In this document: positions 36,037 through 45,278 of the stretch, piece after piece | Layout of the letters: each line of letters starts with the position of its first letter | Position numbering within the stretch: position 1 is the first letter of the stretch | Origin: Bifidobacterium polysaccharolyticum | GTDB taxonomy: Bacteria > Actinomycetota > Actinomycetes > Actinomycetales > Bifidobacteriaceae | DNA length: 64,000 nt | Direction: 5' to 3' | Assembly (NCBI RefSeq): GCF_016101585.1 | Contig: NZ_JACFQG010000005.1 | Coordinates: 84,478-148,477 of the forward strand | Notes under the pieces: generated by a model | What the model was told of the DNA's origin: nothing | Databases searched by the model: none | Seen by the model: only the letters and a program-made list of their open reading frames with translations | Made by a program: the position numbers and the translations under genes

Positions 36037-38835
36037 ATGACATCATCCATGACATCTACAGACATCAAGAATCAGAACGCAGCGGCGGCAGGGGCTGACA
36101 TGCGTTTCGACGACACCGACTGGCACAGCCTGGAGACCTCGGCTGTGCTGGAGACCCTGCACACCGGGGACCAGGGTTTGGATACGCAGGAGAGCGCACG
36201 CCGACTGGAGCTCTTCGGGCCCAACAGCCTGGCTGAGGTCCAGGCCAAACCCCGTTGGAAGCTCTTCCTGGAGCAGTTCGCCGGCCCCCTGATCGCCGTC
36301 CTGATGGTCTGCGGCATCATCACCATTTTTCTGCAGCACTATGTTGATGCGGCGGCTATTTTCCTGGTCCTTTTTCTCAATGCCATCATCGGCTATGTGC
36401 AGGAGTCCAAGGCCGACAAGGCCGTGGAGGCTCTGACCACCCTGTCCACCCCCACCACACGGGTGGTGCGCCAGGGCAGGATGGAGCAGATTGACGCCGA
36501 CCAGCTGGTGCCGGGCGATCTGGTCCTCCTGGAGAGCGGCGACCGCATCCCCGCCGACCTGCGGTTGATCGAGGCCCTCCACCTGCGCATCGACGAGGCC
36601 ATGCTGACGGGCGAGAGCGAGGATGCCAAGAAGAATACGGACCCCGTGGACCGCGATGCAGCCCTGGGCGACAGGCGCTGCATGGCCTTCTCAGGCACTA
36701 TGGTCACCAGCGGCCGTGGACGCGGGCTGGTGGTGGCCACCGGGTCCGACACCGAACTGGGCGAAATCAATGATCTGGTCCATGTGGCCAAGGGCCGCAC
36801 CCCCCTGCAGCGGATCATCCACCGCACCGAGGTGGGCATCGCTGTCGCCGTCATCCTGGTGGCCATCTTCGTCTTCATCGGCGGAGCCATCCTCAATGGC
36901 GACGCTACTGGGGCCTTCCTGTCTGCAGTCTCCCTGGTGGTGGCCTCCATGCCTGAGGCCCTGCCCATCGTGCTTACCGTGGCCATGGCCTTGGGAGTCT
37001 CGAGGATGGCCGAATACCATGCCATCGTTCGTTCACTGCCGGCTGTTGAAACCCTGGGCTCCATCACCGTCATCGGCTCGGACAAGACCGGTACGCTGAC
37101 CCAGAACCGCATGACCGTGGAACAGTTCACCCTGGGCGGCGGTCAGCCGGTCCCCGTAGAGGGCATGGACCTGGGTGCAGCGGCTGTATCCGACGACGAT
37201 CGGATGCGCGGTCTGGCCGCCCTTGCTCGGGCCGGGGCTCTGACCAATGAGGCCCACCGGCAGCCGAATGAACAAGGCGGCATCGAATACAGCGGCGACG
37301 CGGTCGATATGGCCATGGCCCGCCTGGCCGACCAGACCGGGGCTGTGACCACCGAAGATTTGGACGCTCCTATCGTCATGGAGACCCCTTACGAGCCGGA
37401 GTTGCTCCACTCCATGACCATCCGCCGCAGTCCAGACGGCACCTTGACCCAATATGTCAAGGGAGCCCCGGACGCGGTCATGGCCATGAGCCGAACCATG
37501 CTGGACCCGGATGGCCAAGTCGTCCCCCTGGACACCCAGGCTGTCCACAAGTCCTACGAAGCCATGGGCTCCCAGGGGCTGCGCGTCATAGGTGTGGCCA
37601 GCAGGGTCCTTTCCTCTGGCCAGGATCCCGCTTCCCGCCGTCGACCTGACGACCTGACCTTCCTGGGGCTGGAGGGCATGCTCGACCCGCCTCGACCCGG
37701 CGTGCGCGAGGCCATCGCCGAATGCGCCGGTGCCGGCATCCGCGTGGTCATGATCACCGGCGACCACCCGGTGACCGCAGCCGCCATAGGCCGCCGCCTG
37801 GGTCTGGAGCACACCGATCAGGCACTGACCGGCAGTGAAATGCTGGAGATGAGCGACGAGGTCCTCCGGGCCCGTCTGCGTGAGACCTCCATCGCTGCCC
37901 GCGTCTCCCCCCAGGACAAGCTGCGCATTGTGGAGGCTCTGCAGGATGAGGGCCACGTGGTGGCTGTGACCGGCGACGGCGTCAATGACGCCCCGGCACT
38001 GAAGGCCGCCTCGGTGGGCATCGCCATGGGCCGTTCCGGCACAGACGTGGCCCGTGAGGCCAGCGATGTGGTCCTGACCGACGACAACTTCGTCACCATC
38101 ACCCAGGCCGTGCGCCAGGGAAGGGTCATCTTCAAGGCCATCCGCGGGTCCGCCTACTTCCTCCTGTCCACGGCTGCAGCCGCCATGATCGCCGTGGGGG
38201 TCAACGTAATCTCCGAGGAGCCCCTGCTCTTCCTGCCCCTGCAGATGCTCTGGATCAACTTCGTGACCAACGGTGTCCAGGACATCGCCCTGGGATTCGA
38301 GCCTGGCAATGGGGATGAGCTGGAGTCGCCCCCGCGTTCGTCTGGAGAGGGTCTGCTCTCGCGGGTGCTCTGGGCGCGACTTGCCGTCTGCGGGCTCTGG
38401 ATGGCCACCTGCATCCTGGTCCTCTTCCGCTTGAACATCAACGCGGGAATGGATCTGGCCCACGCCCGGACCATCGCCCTGACCCTACTGGTCCTCTTCA
38501 ACTTCTTCGTCGCCATGTCGGCCCGGTCCGAGAACAGGCTGATCTTCCAGCTCAACCCCTTGGACAACATCTTCCTTCTGGTGGCCTCGTTCGTGGCCCT
38601 GGGCATCCATGCGGGGGCCATGTATCTTGCTCCGGTTGCGGGCGTTCTGGGCATGGCCCCCTTGAGCGCAAGCCAGTGGCTCATCTGCCTGGGGATTGGA
38701 CTGACGGTCCTGATTTTCAGCGAAGGCGACAAGATGGTTCGTGCCTTCCTGGCCAAGCGTGGCATCGACACATCGGGGCGGACCAAGGGCCATCTGCACC
38801 ATGTGCGCCGCCGCATCGCAGGCATGATCAACTGA
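36037..38835 (+). CDS. P2-type cation ATPase (calcium-transporting, PMCA/SERCA-like)
   Basis: 932 residues. Features in order: N-terminal cation-ATPase domain (GLDTQESARRLELFGPNSLAE), TGES actuator loop, the membrane cation motif PEALP (near residue 306), DKTGT with Asp349, KGAPDAV in the nucleotide-binding domain, GDGVNDAPALKAA, and the C-terminal helices. PEALP instead of PEGLP is usual for bacterial members. It should export Ca2+, although related pumps carry Na+ or Mn2+. It stands 32 bases before tadA but without evident functional linkage. Confidence 0.92.
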   Translation: MTSSMTSTDIKNQNAAAAGADMRFDDTDWHSLETSAVLETLHTGDQGLDTQESARRLELFGPNSLAEVQAKPRWKLFLEQFAGPLIAVLMVCGIITIFLQHYVDAAAIFLVLFLNAIIGYVQESKADKAVEALTTLSTPTTRVVRQGRMEQIDADQLVPGDLVLLESGDRIPADLRLIEALHLRIDEAMLTGESEDAKKNTDPVDRDAALGDRRCMAFSGTMVTSGRGRGLVVATGSDTELGEINDLVHVAKGRTPLQRIIHRTEVGIAVAVILVAIFVFIGGAILNGDATGAFLSAVSLVVASMPEALPIVLTVAMALGVSRMAEYHAIVRSLPAVETLGSITVIGSDKTGTLTQNRMTVEQFTLGGGQPVPVEGMDLGAAAVSDDDRMRGLAALARAGALTNEAHRQPNEQGGIEYSGDAVDMAMARLADQTGAVTTEDLDAPIVMETPYEPELLHSMTIRRSPDGTLTQYVKGAPDAVMAMSRTMLDPDGQVVPLDTQAVHKSYEAMGSQGLRVIGVASRVLSSGQDPASRRRPDDLTFLGLEGMLDPPRPGVREAIAECAGAGIRVVMITGDHPVTAAAIGRRLGLEHTDQALTGSEMLEMSDEVLRARLRETSIAARVSPQDKLRIVEALQDEGHVVAVTGDGVNDAPALKAASVGIAMGRSGTDVAREASDVVLTDDNFVTITQAVRQGRVIFKAIRGSAYFLLSTAAAAMIAVGVNVISEEPLLFLPLQMLWINFVTNGVQDIALGFEPGNGDELESPPRSSGEGLLSRVLWARLAVCGLWMATCILVLFRLNINAGMDLAHARTIALTLLVLFNFFVAMSARSENRLIFQLNPLDNIFLLVASFVALGIHAGAMYLAPVAGVLGMAPLSASQWLICLGIGLTVLIFSEGDKMVRAFLAKRGIDTSGRTKGHLHHVRRRIAGMIN

Positions 38836-38870
38836 ACCGACCTGTCGGGCTGGACTGCCAGACTGAACCC

Positions 38871-39323
38871 GTGCAAGAACGGTGGAAGGCGTCCATGGAG
38901 GAGGCCCTGCGGCTGGCCGGCCTGGCCGGAGACCGGGGGGACGTGCCCGTGGGCGCCCTGGTCTTGGATGCCTCGGGCCGGGTCATCGGCCGGGGCTTCA
39001 ACCAGCGGCAGGCCATGGGCCGTCCCCTGGCTCATGCCGAGATGGAGGCCATTGGGAAATCCGACGCGGGCTGGGATCTGGCAGGGTGCACCATGGTCGT
39101 GACCCTGGAGCCCTGCCCTATGTGTGCAGGAGCCCTGATGGCCTGCCACTTCAGCAGGGTGGTCTTCGGCGCCTGGGATCCCAAGATGGGAGCCTGCGGG
39201 TCGGTCTGGGATCTGCCCCGTGACCCGCACACAGGATCAAAGGTCGAGGTGCTGGGCGGTGTGTGTGAACAGACATGCGCAGGAATTCTTGCCGATTTCT
39301 TCGCCCGGCACCGTCAGGGCTGA
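38871..39323 (+). CDS. tadA: tRNA-specific adenosine deaminase
   Basis: 150 residues with the zinc deaminase motifs HAEMEA and PCPMCAG preceded by VTLE, plus the N-terminal DVPVGALV. It converts A34 to inosine in tRNA-Arg(ACG). The start is set at GTG 38871 to include the first helix (QERWKASMEEALRLA); ATG 38895 is the alternative. Frames opening further upstream run inside the ATPase gene. Other cytosine/guanine deaminases share the motifs, but the VTLEPCPMCAGALM segment fits TadA best. Confidence 0.9.
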   Translation: MQERWKASMEEALRLAGLAGDRGDVPVGALVLDASGRVIGRGFNQRQAMGRPLAHAEMEAIGKSDAGWDLAGCTMVVTLEPCPMCAGALMACHFSRVVFGAWDPKMGACGSVWDLPRDPHTGSKVEVLGGVCEQTCAGILADFFARHRQG

Positions 39324-39333
39324 GTCCTGTTTT

Positions 39334-40131
39334 TCAGTTGCGGTTGCGATTGGCCCTGTACCGCTGGAAAGCCGGAGTGATCTGGAGGGCCGCCCAGATG
39401 CACCGCAGGACGATCAGGCAGAGGTAGGCGGCGAACAGATTGGCGCCTACTCGCGCGCTGACCCCTGAAGCCGCCCAGGTGCCCAAAGGCGTTGTCAAGG
39501 CGGCCACGATTCCCAGAAGCAGCCCCTGACCGGCATGGACCAAGTGGTGTCGCAGGTTGGTGAACGTCCCTGACAAGGAACTGGGCAGGATGGCCAGCAG
39601 GGAGGTTCCCCTGGCGATCAGGTCGCTAGCCCCTAGCAGGGCCAAGGCCGGCACCGCGATGGCTCCGCCGCCTACGCCCAGCAGCCCTGACAGGGTTCCG
39701 ATCAGGATGCCGACCAGCAGAATGATCATGGCCACTACCGGGCTCAGCTGGATGCTGCTCTCCCTGGAGGGTGTGGACAGCAGCTGCTGGGCAATGACTG
39801 CCATCAGGAAGCCTACGTATAGCCACCTGAGCATCACCTCTGGAAGCCGGTCCAGCAGCCAAGTGCCGATCTGCGCCCCAATGACCGTGCCGACGGCCAG
39901 CAGCAGGGCGGCCAGCCAGTCCACATGCCCGCCCAGGGCATAGGAGGCCACTCCGGCCAGCGACATGGGGATCATTGAGGCCAGCGAGGTGGCCGAGGCC
40001 TGACGCTGCTGCAGTCCGGTCCATACCAGGGCTGGCACGATGATCGATCCGCCGCCAATGCCGAACATCCCCGACAGGAATCCGCTGATCACGCCCACCA
40101 GGACCAGGATGGCCAGGGTCCGCCGGTCCAT
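39334..40131 (-). CDS. TSUP-family (TauE/SafE) permease
   Basis: 265 residues with two repeats of the family motif, GMFGIGGGSIIVPAL near the N-terminus and GLLGVGGGAIAVPAL in the middle, and about eight membrane helices. TSUP proteins move sulfite, sulfonates or other organic anions; the substrate is unknown. The ATG at 40131 has GAGGAG eight bases upstream and is preferred; an in-frame ATG ten codons earlier is possible. Its stop is 10 bases from that of the convergent tadA. Confidence 0.85.
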   Translation of the reverse strand: MDRRTLAILVLVGVISGFLSGMFGIGGGSIIVPALVWTGLQQRQASATSLASMIPMSLAGVASYALGGHVDWLAALLLAVGTVIGAQIGTWLLDRLPEVMLRWLYVGFLMAVIAQQLLSTPSRESSIQLSPVVAMIILLVGILIGTLSGLLGVGGGAIAVPALALLGASDLIARGTSLLAILPSSLSGTFTNLRHHLVHAGQGLLLGIVAALTTPLGTWAASGVSARVGANLFAAYLCLIVLRCIWAALQITPAFQRYRANRNRN

Positions 40132-40406
40132 CCCTCCGGCTCCTCGCTGCTCTTTCTGCATGGGTTCCAGCCTAGGTCGACGTTTTCGTCGGGATGGCAG
40201 GATGTCCGCGTATGTGCCGATGGGCACCGACCAGACGTGGCGATGTCTTTTAAGGTTCAGAAATCGATGTGTATTCCAGCCCTTATGTCCACCATGCGAC
40301 CTTAGCCCAAGTTCCCCTCTGCCGTCTCGGCATACTGCTTGGTATCCCCCGGGCCGGTCCCTGGAGGTGCGTTGTCTATTCAAGAGAACAAAGAGGGTGT
40401 GTTTCG

Positions 40407-41381
40407 ATGCGATATACGGTCATCGGTGCCGGAGCCATGGGCTATCGTCTGGGCGTGCTGCTGCAGGAGCAGGCCGGCCTGCAGGTGGATTTCGTGGATA
40501 CCTGGATGCCCAATATTGACAAGGTTCATGATCAGGGAGGCGTCTATGTCTCCCGCGATCATGAGAATCGGCATTTGGTGCCCGTCAACATTTACACCCC
40601 CGAGGACTACAAGGGCGACCCCGACGTCTGGATCGTCATGCTCAAGCAAATGCAGCTGGAGGGGGTCCTGGAGCGTTGCGCACCGCTCTTCCGCGACCAT
40701 CAGGTGGTCTTCTCTGCCATGAACGGCTGGGGTCACTTCGACAAGCTGCTCAAGTACTTCCCCAAGGAGCGCATCTACGGCGGCACGGCCATGATCGGCA
40801 CGGTCCTCAATGGGCCGGGCGACGTGGACTTCATCGGCAAGTCCGGGGCAGGCTCCATGCACCTGTGCGCCATGACCGAGCAGACCACCGACCTGGAGCG
40901 CCGGATGGCCGAGGACTTCAAGGCCGCCAACCTCAACCCCATCCTGACCGAGAACTTCGAGGGCACCTGCCTGGCCAAGATCATTTTCAATTCGGTGGTC
41001 AACACCATCTGCACTATGTACCAGATCACCATGGGCCAATTCATCTCCTACCCGGGTGCCAAGGACATGTCCCGCCAGCTGATCGACGAGGCCTACGACG
41101 CCTGCGAGCGGGCCGGCAAGCAGCTGATCCAGACCCGGCAGGAGACCCTGGACGAGGTGGACTATGTCAGCCGCGTGGGCAATCCCCTCCACTACCCCTC
41201 CATGTACCAGGACATGTCCAAGGGCCGGCCGACCGAGGTGGACTACATCAACGGCTACCTGGCACGCCTGGGTCGCGAGCATGACTATGTCTGCCGGACC
41301 CAGGAGTTCCTGACCCACGGCGTCCATCTGGCCGAGCTGGCCTTCCGCGTCCATCATGAGGAGCAGTCCGACCAGGGGTGA
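40407..41381 (+). CDS. Ketopantoate reductase (PanE/ApbA)-family oxidoreductase
   Basis: 324 residues. The N-terminal Rossmann motif GAGAMGYRLG begins at residue 7. The family layout follows: VWIVMLKQMQLEG, a central FSAMNGWGHFDKLL, the substrate-lysine region NFEGTCLAKIIFNSVVNTICTM, and a C-terminal helical domain with NPLHYPSMYQDMSKGRPTEVDYINGYL. NADPH-dependent reduction of a 2-keto acid is expected. The GKRTEIDAING-like C-terminal motif fits PanE, but the family also includes other 2-keto-acid reductases, so pantoate synthesis is not assured. ATG 40407 follows AAGAGGGTG. Confidence 0.83.
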   Translation: MRYTVIGAGAMGYRLGVLLQEQAGLQVDFVDTWMPNIDKVHDQGGVYVSRDHENRHLVPVNIYTPEDYKGDPDVWIVMLKQMQLEGVLERCAPLFRDHQVVFSAMNGWGHFDKLLKYFPKERIYGGTAMIGTVLNGPGDVDFIGKSGAGSMHLCAMTEQTTDLERRMAEDFKAANLNPILTENFEGTCLAKIIFNSVVNTICTMYQITMGQFISYPGAKDMSRQLIDEAYDACERAGKQLIQTRQETLDEVDYVSRVGNPLHYPSMYQDMSKGRPTEVDYINGYLARLGREHDYVCRTQEFLTHGVHLAELAFRVHHEEQSDQG

Positions 41382-41412
41382 TGCGAACGGCTGCTGAGTA
41401 GATTTCCGTGAA

Positions 41413-41428
41413 TTACTTTCCCAAGTAA
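41413..41428. promoter_or_regulatory. ROK-type operator upstream of GH36
   Basis: TTACTTTCCCAAGTAA has perfect 6-base arms (TTACTT/AAGTAA). A near-identical sequence lies at 45161-45176 between the ROK regulator and ABC transporter genes. It is 103 bases upstream of the GH36 start, a suitable place for an operator. Confidence 0.6.
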
Positions 41429-41530
41429 GAAAAACACGCCCTTCCAGACAAGTTAGCCGCAGGTCCCTAGCATGGAGCCTGATTTATCAGTGTCGGCGAC
41501 CGACATCGCCGGGCTTATGGCGGAGGTGTC

Positions 41531-43783
41531 ATGGAGGATCATCGCGGCGGCCCAAGGACGGGGTCTTATCAGAGCAAATCGAATCTGGGGGTTCCCCTCA
41601 GGTTGGTTTACATGGAGCAGTCCGGGCTGGCCCTTGCCGTCCTCTTCCCGGGGAAGGGTCTGCCGCGGATCGTTCACTGGGGCGATCCAGTGGCCGATCC
41701 GCAGGCCCTTCTGGGAACCTACGACGCTCTGGCCCCGCAGCGGGTCTCGGGAGGGCTGGACCTGACGGCCTGGCCGAGCATTCTTCCGACCCAGTCCGAG
41801 GCTTGGACCGGACAGCGCCGACTGTGCATCTGCCGCGGCGGAGTCGAGATCTTTTGCCGCTTCCAGGTGGAATCAGTAGATCTGGGTACAGGCCCGGTCC
41901 TGTCTGATGACTTGACTGCACCGACTTTGACGGTTCGCGCCTGCGACCGGGGCCAGGGTGTGGGACTGACCTGGCGTTGCCAGGTGTTGCCGTCCGGTCT
42001 CGTCAGGCAGCGTGCGGACCTGCTCAACCTGGATACGGCCAGAGATCTGGATGTCAATGGCTTGGAGCTGGCTTTTCCCTTGCCGGCTGAGGCAAGCGAG
42101 ATCCTGACCACCACCGGTCACCACCTGCGCGAGCGCAGCCCGCAACGCCAGCCCTTGACCATAGGCCGTCTGGAGCGTCCAAGCCTGGTGGGACGACCGG
42201 ATTTTGACTCCTCCCTGGTCATGTGCGCGGGCCGACCCGGGTTCGGATTCGAACATGATGAGGTATATGCGGTCCACTTGGGCTGGAGCGGCAATGGTCT
42301 GCTCAGCGCCGAGCGGATTCCTTCAGCTCCCGCATTGCTGGGCGGGGGCGAGATTCTGATGGCCGGGGAGATCACGCTTCCTCCTGCTGATGGTTATTCC
42401 GACCAGCAAGCATATTCAACGCCCTGGCTCTATGGTTCCCGGGGCAAAGGGCTGGACCAGGCGGCCCACAGGTATCATGCTTTCCTGAGGTCCCTCCATC
42501 CTGGGTTGGCCTCACGTCCCAGGCCTGTCACCCTGAACACCTGGGAGGCGGTCTACTTCGACCAGTCCTATGACAAGCTGGCTGCCCTGGCCGAGCAGGC
42601 AGCCCGTATGGGTGTGGAGCGTTTTGTCGTTGATGATGGGTGGTTCCAGGGCAGGCGTTCGGATGAGTTCGGGCTGGGGGACTGGTCCATCGATCGGCAG
42701 GTATGGCCCGAAGGGCCTAAGAGCCTGGAATCGCTAGCCGCCAGGGTGCATCAGCTGGGAATGGAATTCGGCCTCTGGTTCGAACCCGAAATGCTCAGTC
42801 CGGACTCGAATGTCTTTCGCGATCATCCTGACTGGGTCCTGTCCTCGGGGCCATCCCGGTTGCCTGTCGAAGGCCGCAACCAGCAGGTCATGGATCTGAC
42901 CAACCCCGATGCCTATGCCCACGTGTTCGAGGCAATGGACTCGCTCATTGCGCTTATGGGCATCGATTACATCAAATGGGATCATAATCGCTATGTGACT
43001 GAGGCCCGCTCTCCCCGGTCGGGACGTCCTGCCGTGCATGCGCAGACTGAGGCGGTCTATGGAATCATGCGCGACCTGAAAACCAGGCATCCCGGTTTGG
43101 AGATCGAGTCCTGCGCTTCAGGGGGCGCACGGATCGATTTGGGCATACTGGAATTTGCCGACAGGGTCTGGGTCTCGGACTGCGTTGACCCAGTCGAGCG
43201 GGCCGACATCCAGCGGTACACATCTCTGCTGGTGCCGCCGGAGATGTTGGGGGAGCATGTGGGTGATTCCCCCGCCCATTCCACCGGCCGTGCCACCTCG
43301 CTCGGTCTGCGTGCGGCCATGGCTTTCTTCGGCCATATGGGCGTGGAATGGAACCTGCTTGCCGTGCCCCAGGATCAGCTGGACGAGCTGGGACGCTGGA
43401 TCGATCTGTATAAGCAGTGGCGGCATATGCTGCACACCGGTCATGTAGTACATGGCGATACGCCGGACCCGGCAGTCCGCTTGGACGGCGTAGTCTCTGC
43501 TGACGGCTCGCAGGCGCTCTACCGCTTCACCCAGTTGACCTCTTCGGTCAATTACCCTCCGCAGCCTTTAGCGCTTCCCGGCCTGGATTCCAAGTCTGAT
43601 TACCGGATCAGGCCCTTGGACATCTGCAGTGACCTGGATCGGATCGGCAGTGGACAAAGCCCTCTGGCCTGGTGGTGTCCCAAAGGCACGGTTCTCCCGG
43701 GTGCGGTCTTGGAAGCTCAGGGAGTTCGGCCACCGGTCATTCATCCGGCGGAGGCAGTGATTTTTGAAGCGAGCCGTATCTGA
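41531..43783 (+). CDS. Alpha-galactosidase, GH36
   Basis: 750 residues, cytosolic (no signal peptide). An N-terminal beta-supersandwich leads to a TIM barrel with FVVDDGWFQGRR, GLWFEPEMLSPDS, nucleophile Asp484 in YIKWDHNR and acid/base Asp550 in WVSDCVDP, then a C-terminal beta domain. These are the GH36 hallmarks. It hydrolyses alpha-1,6-galactosides such as melibiose, raffinose and stachyose. GGAGG lies five bases before the ATG. It shares an operator motif with the ABC genes downstream, which suggests that the transporter supplies its substrate. Confidence 0.93.
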   Translation: MEDHRGGPRTGSYQSKSNLGVPLRLVYMEQSGLALAVLFPGKGLPRIVHWGDPVADPQALLGTYDALAPQRVSGGLDLTAWPSILPTQSEAWTGQRRLCICRGGVEIFCRFQVESVDLGTGPVLSDDLTAPTLTVRACDRGQGVGLTWRCQVLPSGLVRQRADLLNLDTARDLDVNGLELAFPLPAEASEILTTTGHHLRERSPQRQPLTIGRLERPSLVGRPDFDSSLVMCAGRPGFGFEHDEVYAVHLGWSGNGLLSAERIPSAPALLGGGEILMAGEITLPPADGYSDQQAYSTPWLYGSRGKGLDQAAHRYHAFLRSLHPGLASRPRPVTLNTWEAVYFDQSYDKLAALAEQAARMGVERFVVDDGWFQGRRSDEFGLGDWSIDRQVWPEGPKSLESLAARVHQLGMEFGLWFEPEMLSPDSNVFRDHPDWVLSSGPSRLPVEGRNQQVMDLTNPDAYAHVFEAMDSLIALMGIDYIKWDHNRYVTEARSPRSGRPAVHAQTEAVYGIMRDLKTRHPGLEIESCASGGARIDLGILEFADRVWVSDCVDPVERADIQRYTSLLVPPEMLGEHVGDSPAHSTGRATSLGLRAAMAFFGHMGVEWNLLAVPQDQLDELGRWIDLYKQWRHMLHTGHVVHGDTPDPAVRLDGVVSADGSQALYRFTQLTSSVNYPPQPLALPGLDSKSDYRIRPLDICSDLDRIGSGQSPLAWWCPKGTVLPGAVLEAQGVRPPVIHPAEAVIFEASRI

Positions 43784-43805
43784 ATCTGCCCAGTCGTTTC
43801 CCGAG

Positions 43806-45089
43806 TCATTCGGGCTTATCGGCCTCTTCGGGACCCTGCAGGTACCGTGCGATTGCTCTGGCCGCCGGCGCTTGTGCCCAGCGGAGCCAGTCGCTGTCGA
43901 TGATCTTCACAGGGACCTCGACCATCTGGCTGTGGCGGAATGAGGCAGTGCCCTTGCGTACGGATTCGATGCACCTCTTCATCAAATAGGAAGTCTCCCC
44001 ACCCACCAGAACCTTGTCAGGCAGGGCCACGTTGGCCACCAAGGCGATCAGAACCCCTAGCCGATAACCGGTCAGATTGAGCAGGGTCTCCGCCTGCGGC
44101 ATGTCTTCCTCCAGGTCTTTGACCAACTTCTCGAGGCTGGCGGCCTGCCCGATGGCATGCGAGTACTGCTCAGCCAGGGAGCCTGTAGTCAGGCACTGGG
44201 CGCAGCCACGATGGCCCAGATAGCAGACCGGCCCATCCGGATCCACCAGCTGATGGCCGATCAGCCCAAACCCTTCATCCGGCGAGGAGACGGGCATGCC
44301 GTGCTCGCTTAAGGCATAGCCAATGCCGGATCCCACGGTGATCAGAGCGAAGCGGTCCAGTCCGATGCCCTCGCCAAACCATCCTTCGTAGAGGGCCAGG
44401 GCATCGAGATCATTGAAGATCAGGCAAGGCAGGTCACATGTGTTCTCCATTTCGGTGGCAAGATCGACGGGTTCGCTCCAATGCAGGAATGGGGCGTAGG
44501 TGACGACCCTGTCTCCCTCCGCCCGACCGCCCAGGGAGATGGCAAGGCCGGAGGGGCTGGGTAATCCGGTTTGGTTGATCTCACGCATGCACTCCTGAGC
44601 AAGGTTTGACAGCATCCTCACGACCTGGCTTGGGCTGCGTTGACGTATGTGATGACTGTGAGACCGGCCGACCGGTCGACAGGCCAGGTCCGTCGCCGTG
44701 GCCAACGCGGTGCCGCCGTGAAGATTGATGCCGATGAAGGTCTTGGCTTCCCGACGGATGACCAGGGCCTGCTGCGGTCTGCCTACGCTAATGGGGCCAT
44801 GCTTGCGGTCACCCTGCCTTCCTGGGCCCTTGCCTGCCCGCAGCAGTGTGCCTGCTTCCCTGATGACCCCTAGATGGGTCAGATCGTTGGTGATGCGTGA
44901 TACAGCGCCCTGGGTCAGGTTGAATCGTCGCGCCAGGGCCACTCTGGAGATCGGGCCGTGCTGGAGGATCTCAACGGCGATGCGGTGGGTGTACCTGGAG
45001 GCCGTGAACCAGGCCGGGAACGGCCGTGCTTCCCTTAAACAGTCGGCATCCTCGTGTTGGTTTGATCTCTGGTTGTCTCTGTCGGCCAC
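43806..45089 (-). CDS. ROK-family transcriptional regulator with altered zinc motif
   Basis: 427 residues. The winged helix at about 35-85 (AVEILQHGPISRVALARRFNLTQGAVSRITNDL) is followed by a ROK domain with FNDLDALALYEG and LITVGSGIGYAL. The usual GExGH is GLIGH, and the zinc motif CxCGxxGCxE reads CYLGHRGCAQC, so the second Cys is lost while an extra Cys appears three residues after the GC pair. Sugar or metal binding may therefore differ from standard ROK repressors. It is divergent from the ABC operon and about 20 bases from the convergent GH36 stop. It is the likely regulator of both through the shared operator. Confidence 0.88.
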   Translation of the reverse strand: MADRDNQRSNQHEDADCLREARPFPAWFTASRYTHRIAVEILQHGPISRVALARRFNLTQGAVSRITNDLTHLGVIREAGTLLRAGKGPGRQGDRKHGPISVGRPQQALVIRREAKTFIGINLHGGTALATATDLACRPVGRSHSHHIRQRSPSQVVRMLSNLAQECMREINQTGLPSPSGLAISLGGRAEGDRVVTYAPFLHWSEPVDLATEMENTCDLPCLIFNDLDALALYEGWFGEGIGLDRFALITVGSGIGYALSEHGMPVSSPDEGFGLIGHQLVDPDGPVCYLGHRGCAQCLTTGSLAEQYSHAIGQAASLEKLVKDLEEDMPQAETLLNLTGYRLGVLIALVANVALPDKVLVGGETSYLMKRCIESVRKGTASFRHSQMVEVPVKIIDSDWLRWAQAPAARAIARYLQGPEEADKPE

Positions 45090-45160
45090 GGTGCCTCCTC
45101 ACGGAAAACTGGTCCGACCTGATTGCGGACAAGCCCCTTATACTGAACAGCCTATCTTAA

Positions 45161-45176
45161 TTACTTTCTTAACGAA
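45161..45176. promoter_or_regulatory. ROK-type operator between the regulator and ABC genes
   Basis: TTACTTTCTTAACGAA matches the GH36 site at 41413 in 12 of 16 positions and itself contains CTTTC/GAAAG arms (45164-45178). It lies in the divergent region, 71 bases from the regulator start and 102 from the binding-protein start. Confidence 0.6.
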
Positions 45177-45278
45177 AGGAACTCGCCAGAGCTGGGAATG
45201 AAATATCCCGGTCCCCTATGCTGGTCCGAAGAATCATCTAGGTCATTGTTGCCCGTATGGATGGTAAAGGAGCCAAAT

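Noticed and set aside
37033..38463. 476-codon frame antisense to the calcium-type ATPase
   Set aside because: Composition-driven shadow frame rich in Gly, His, Gln and Asp without domain features.
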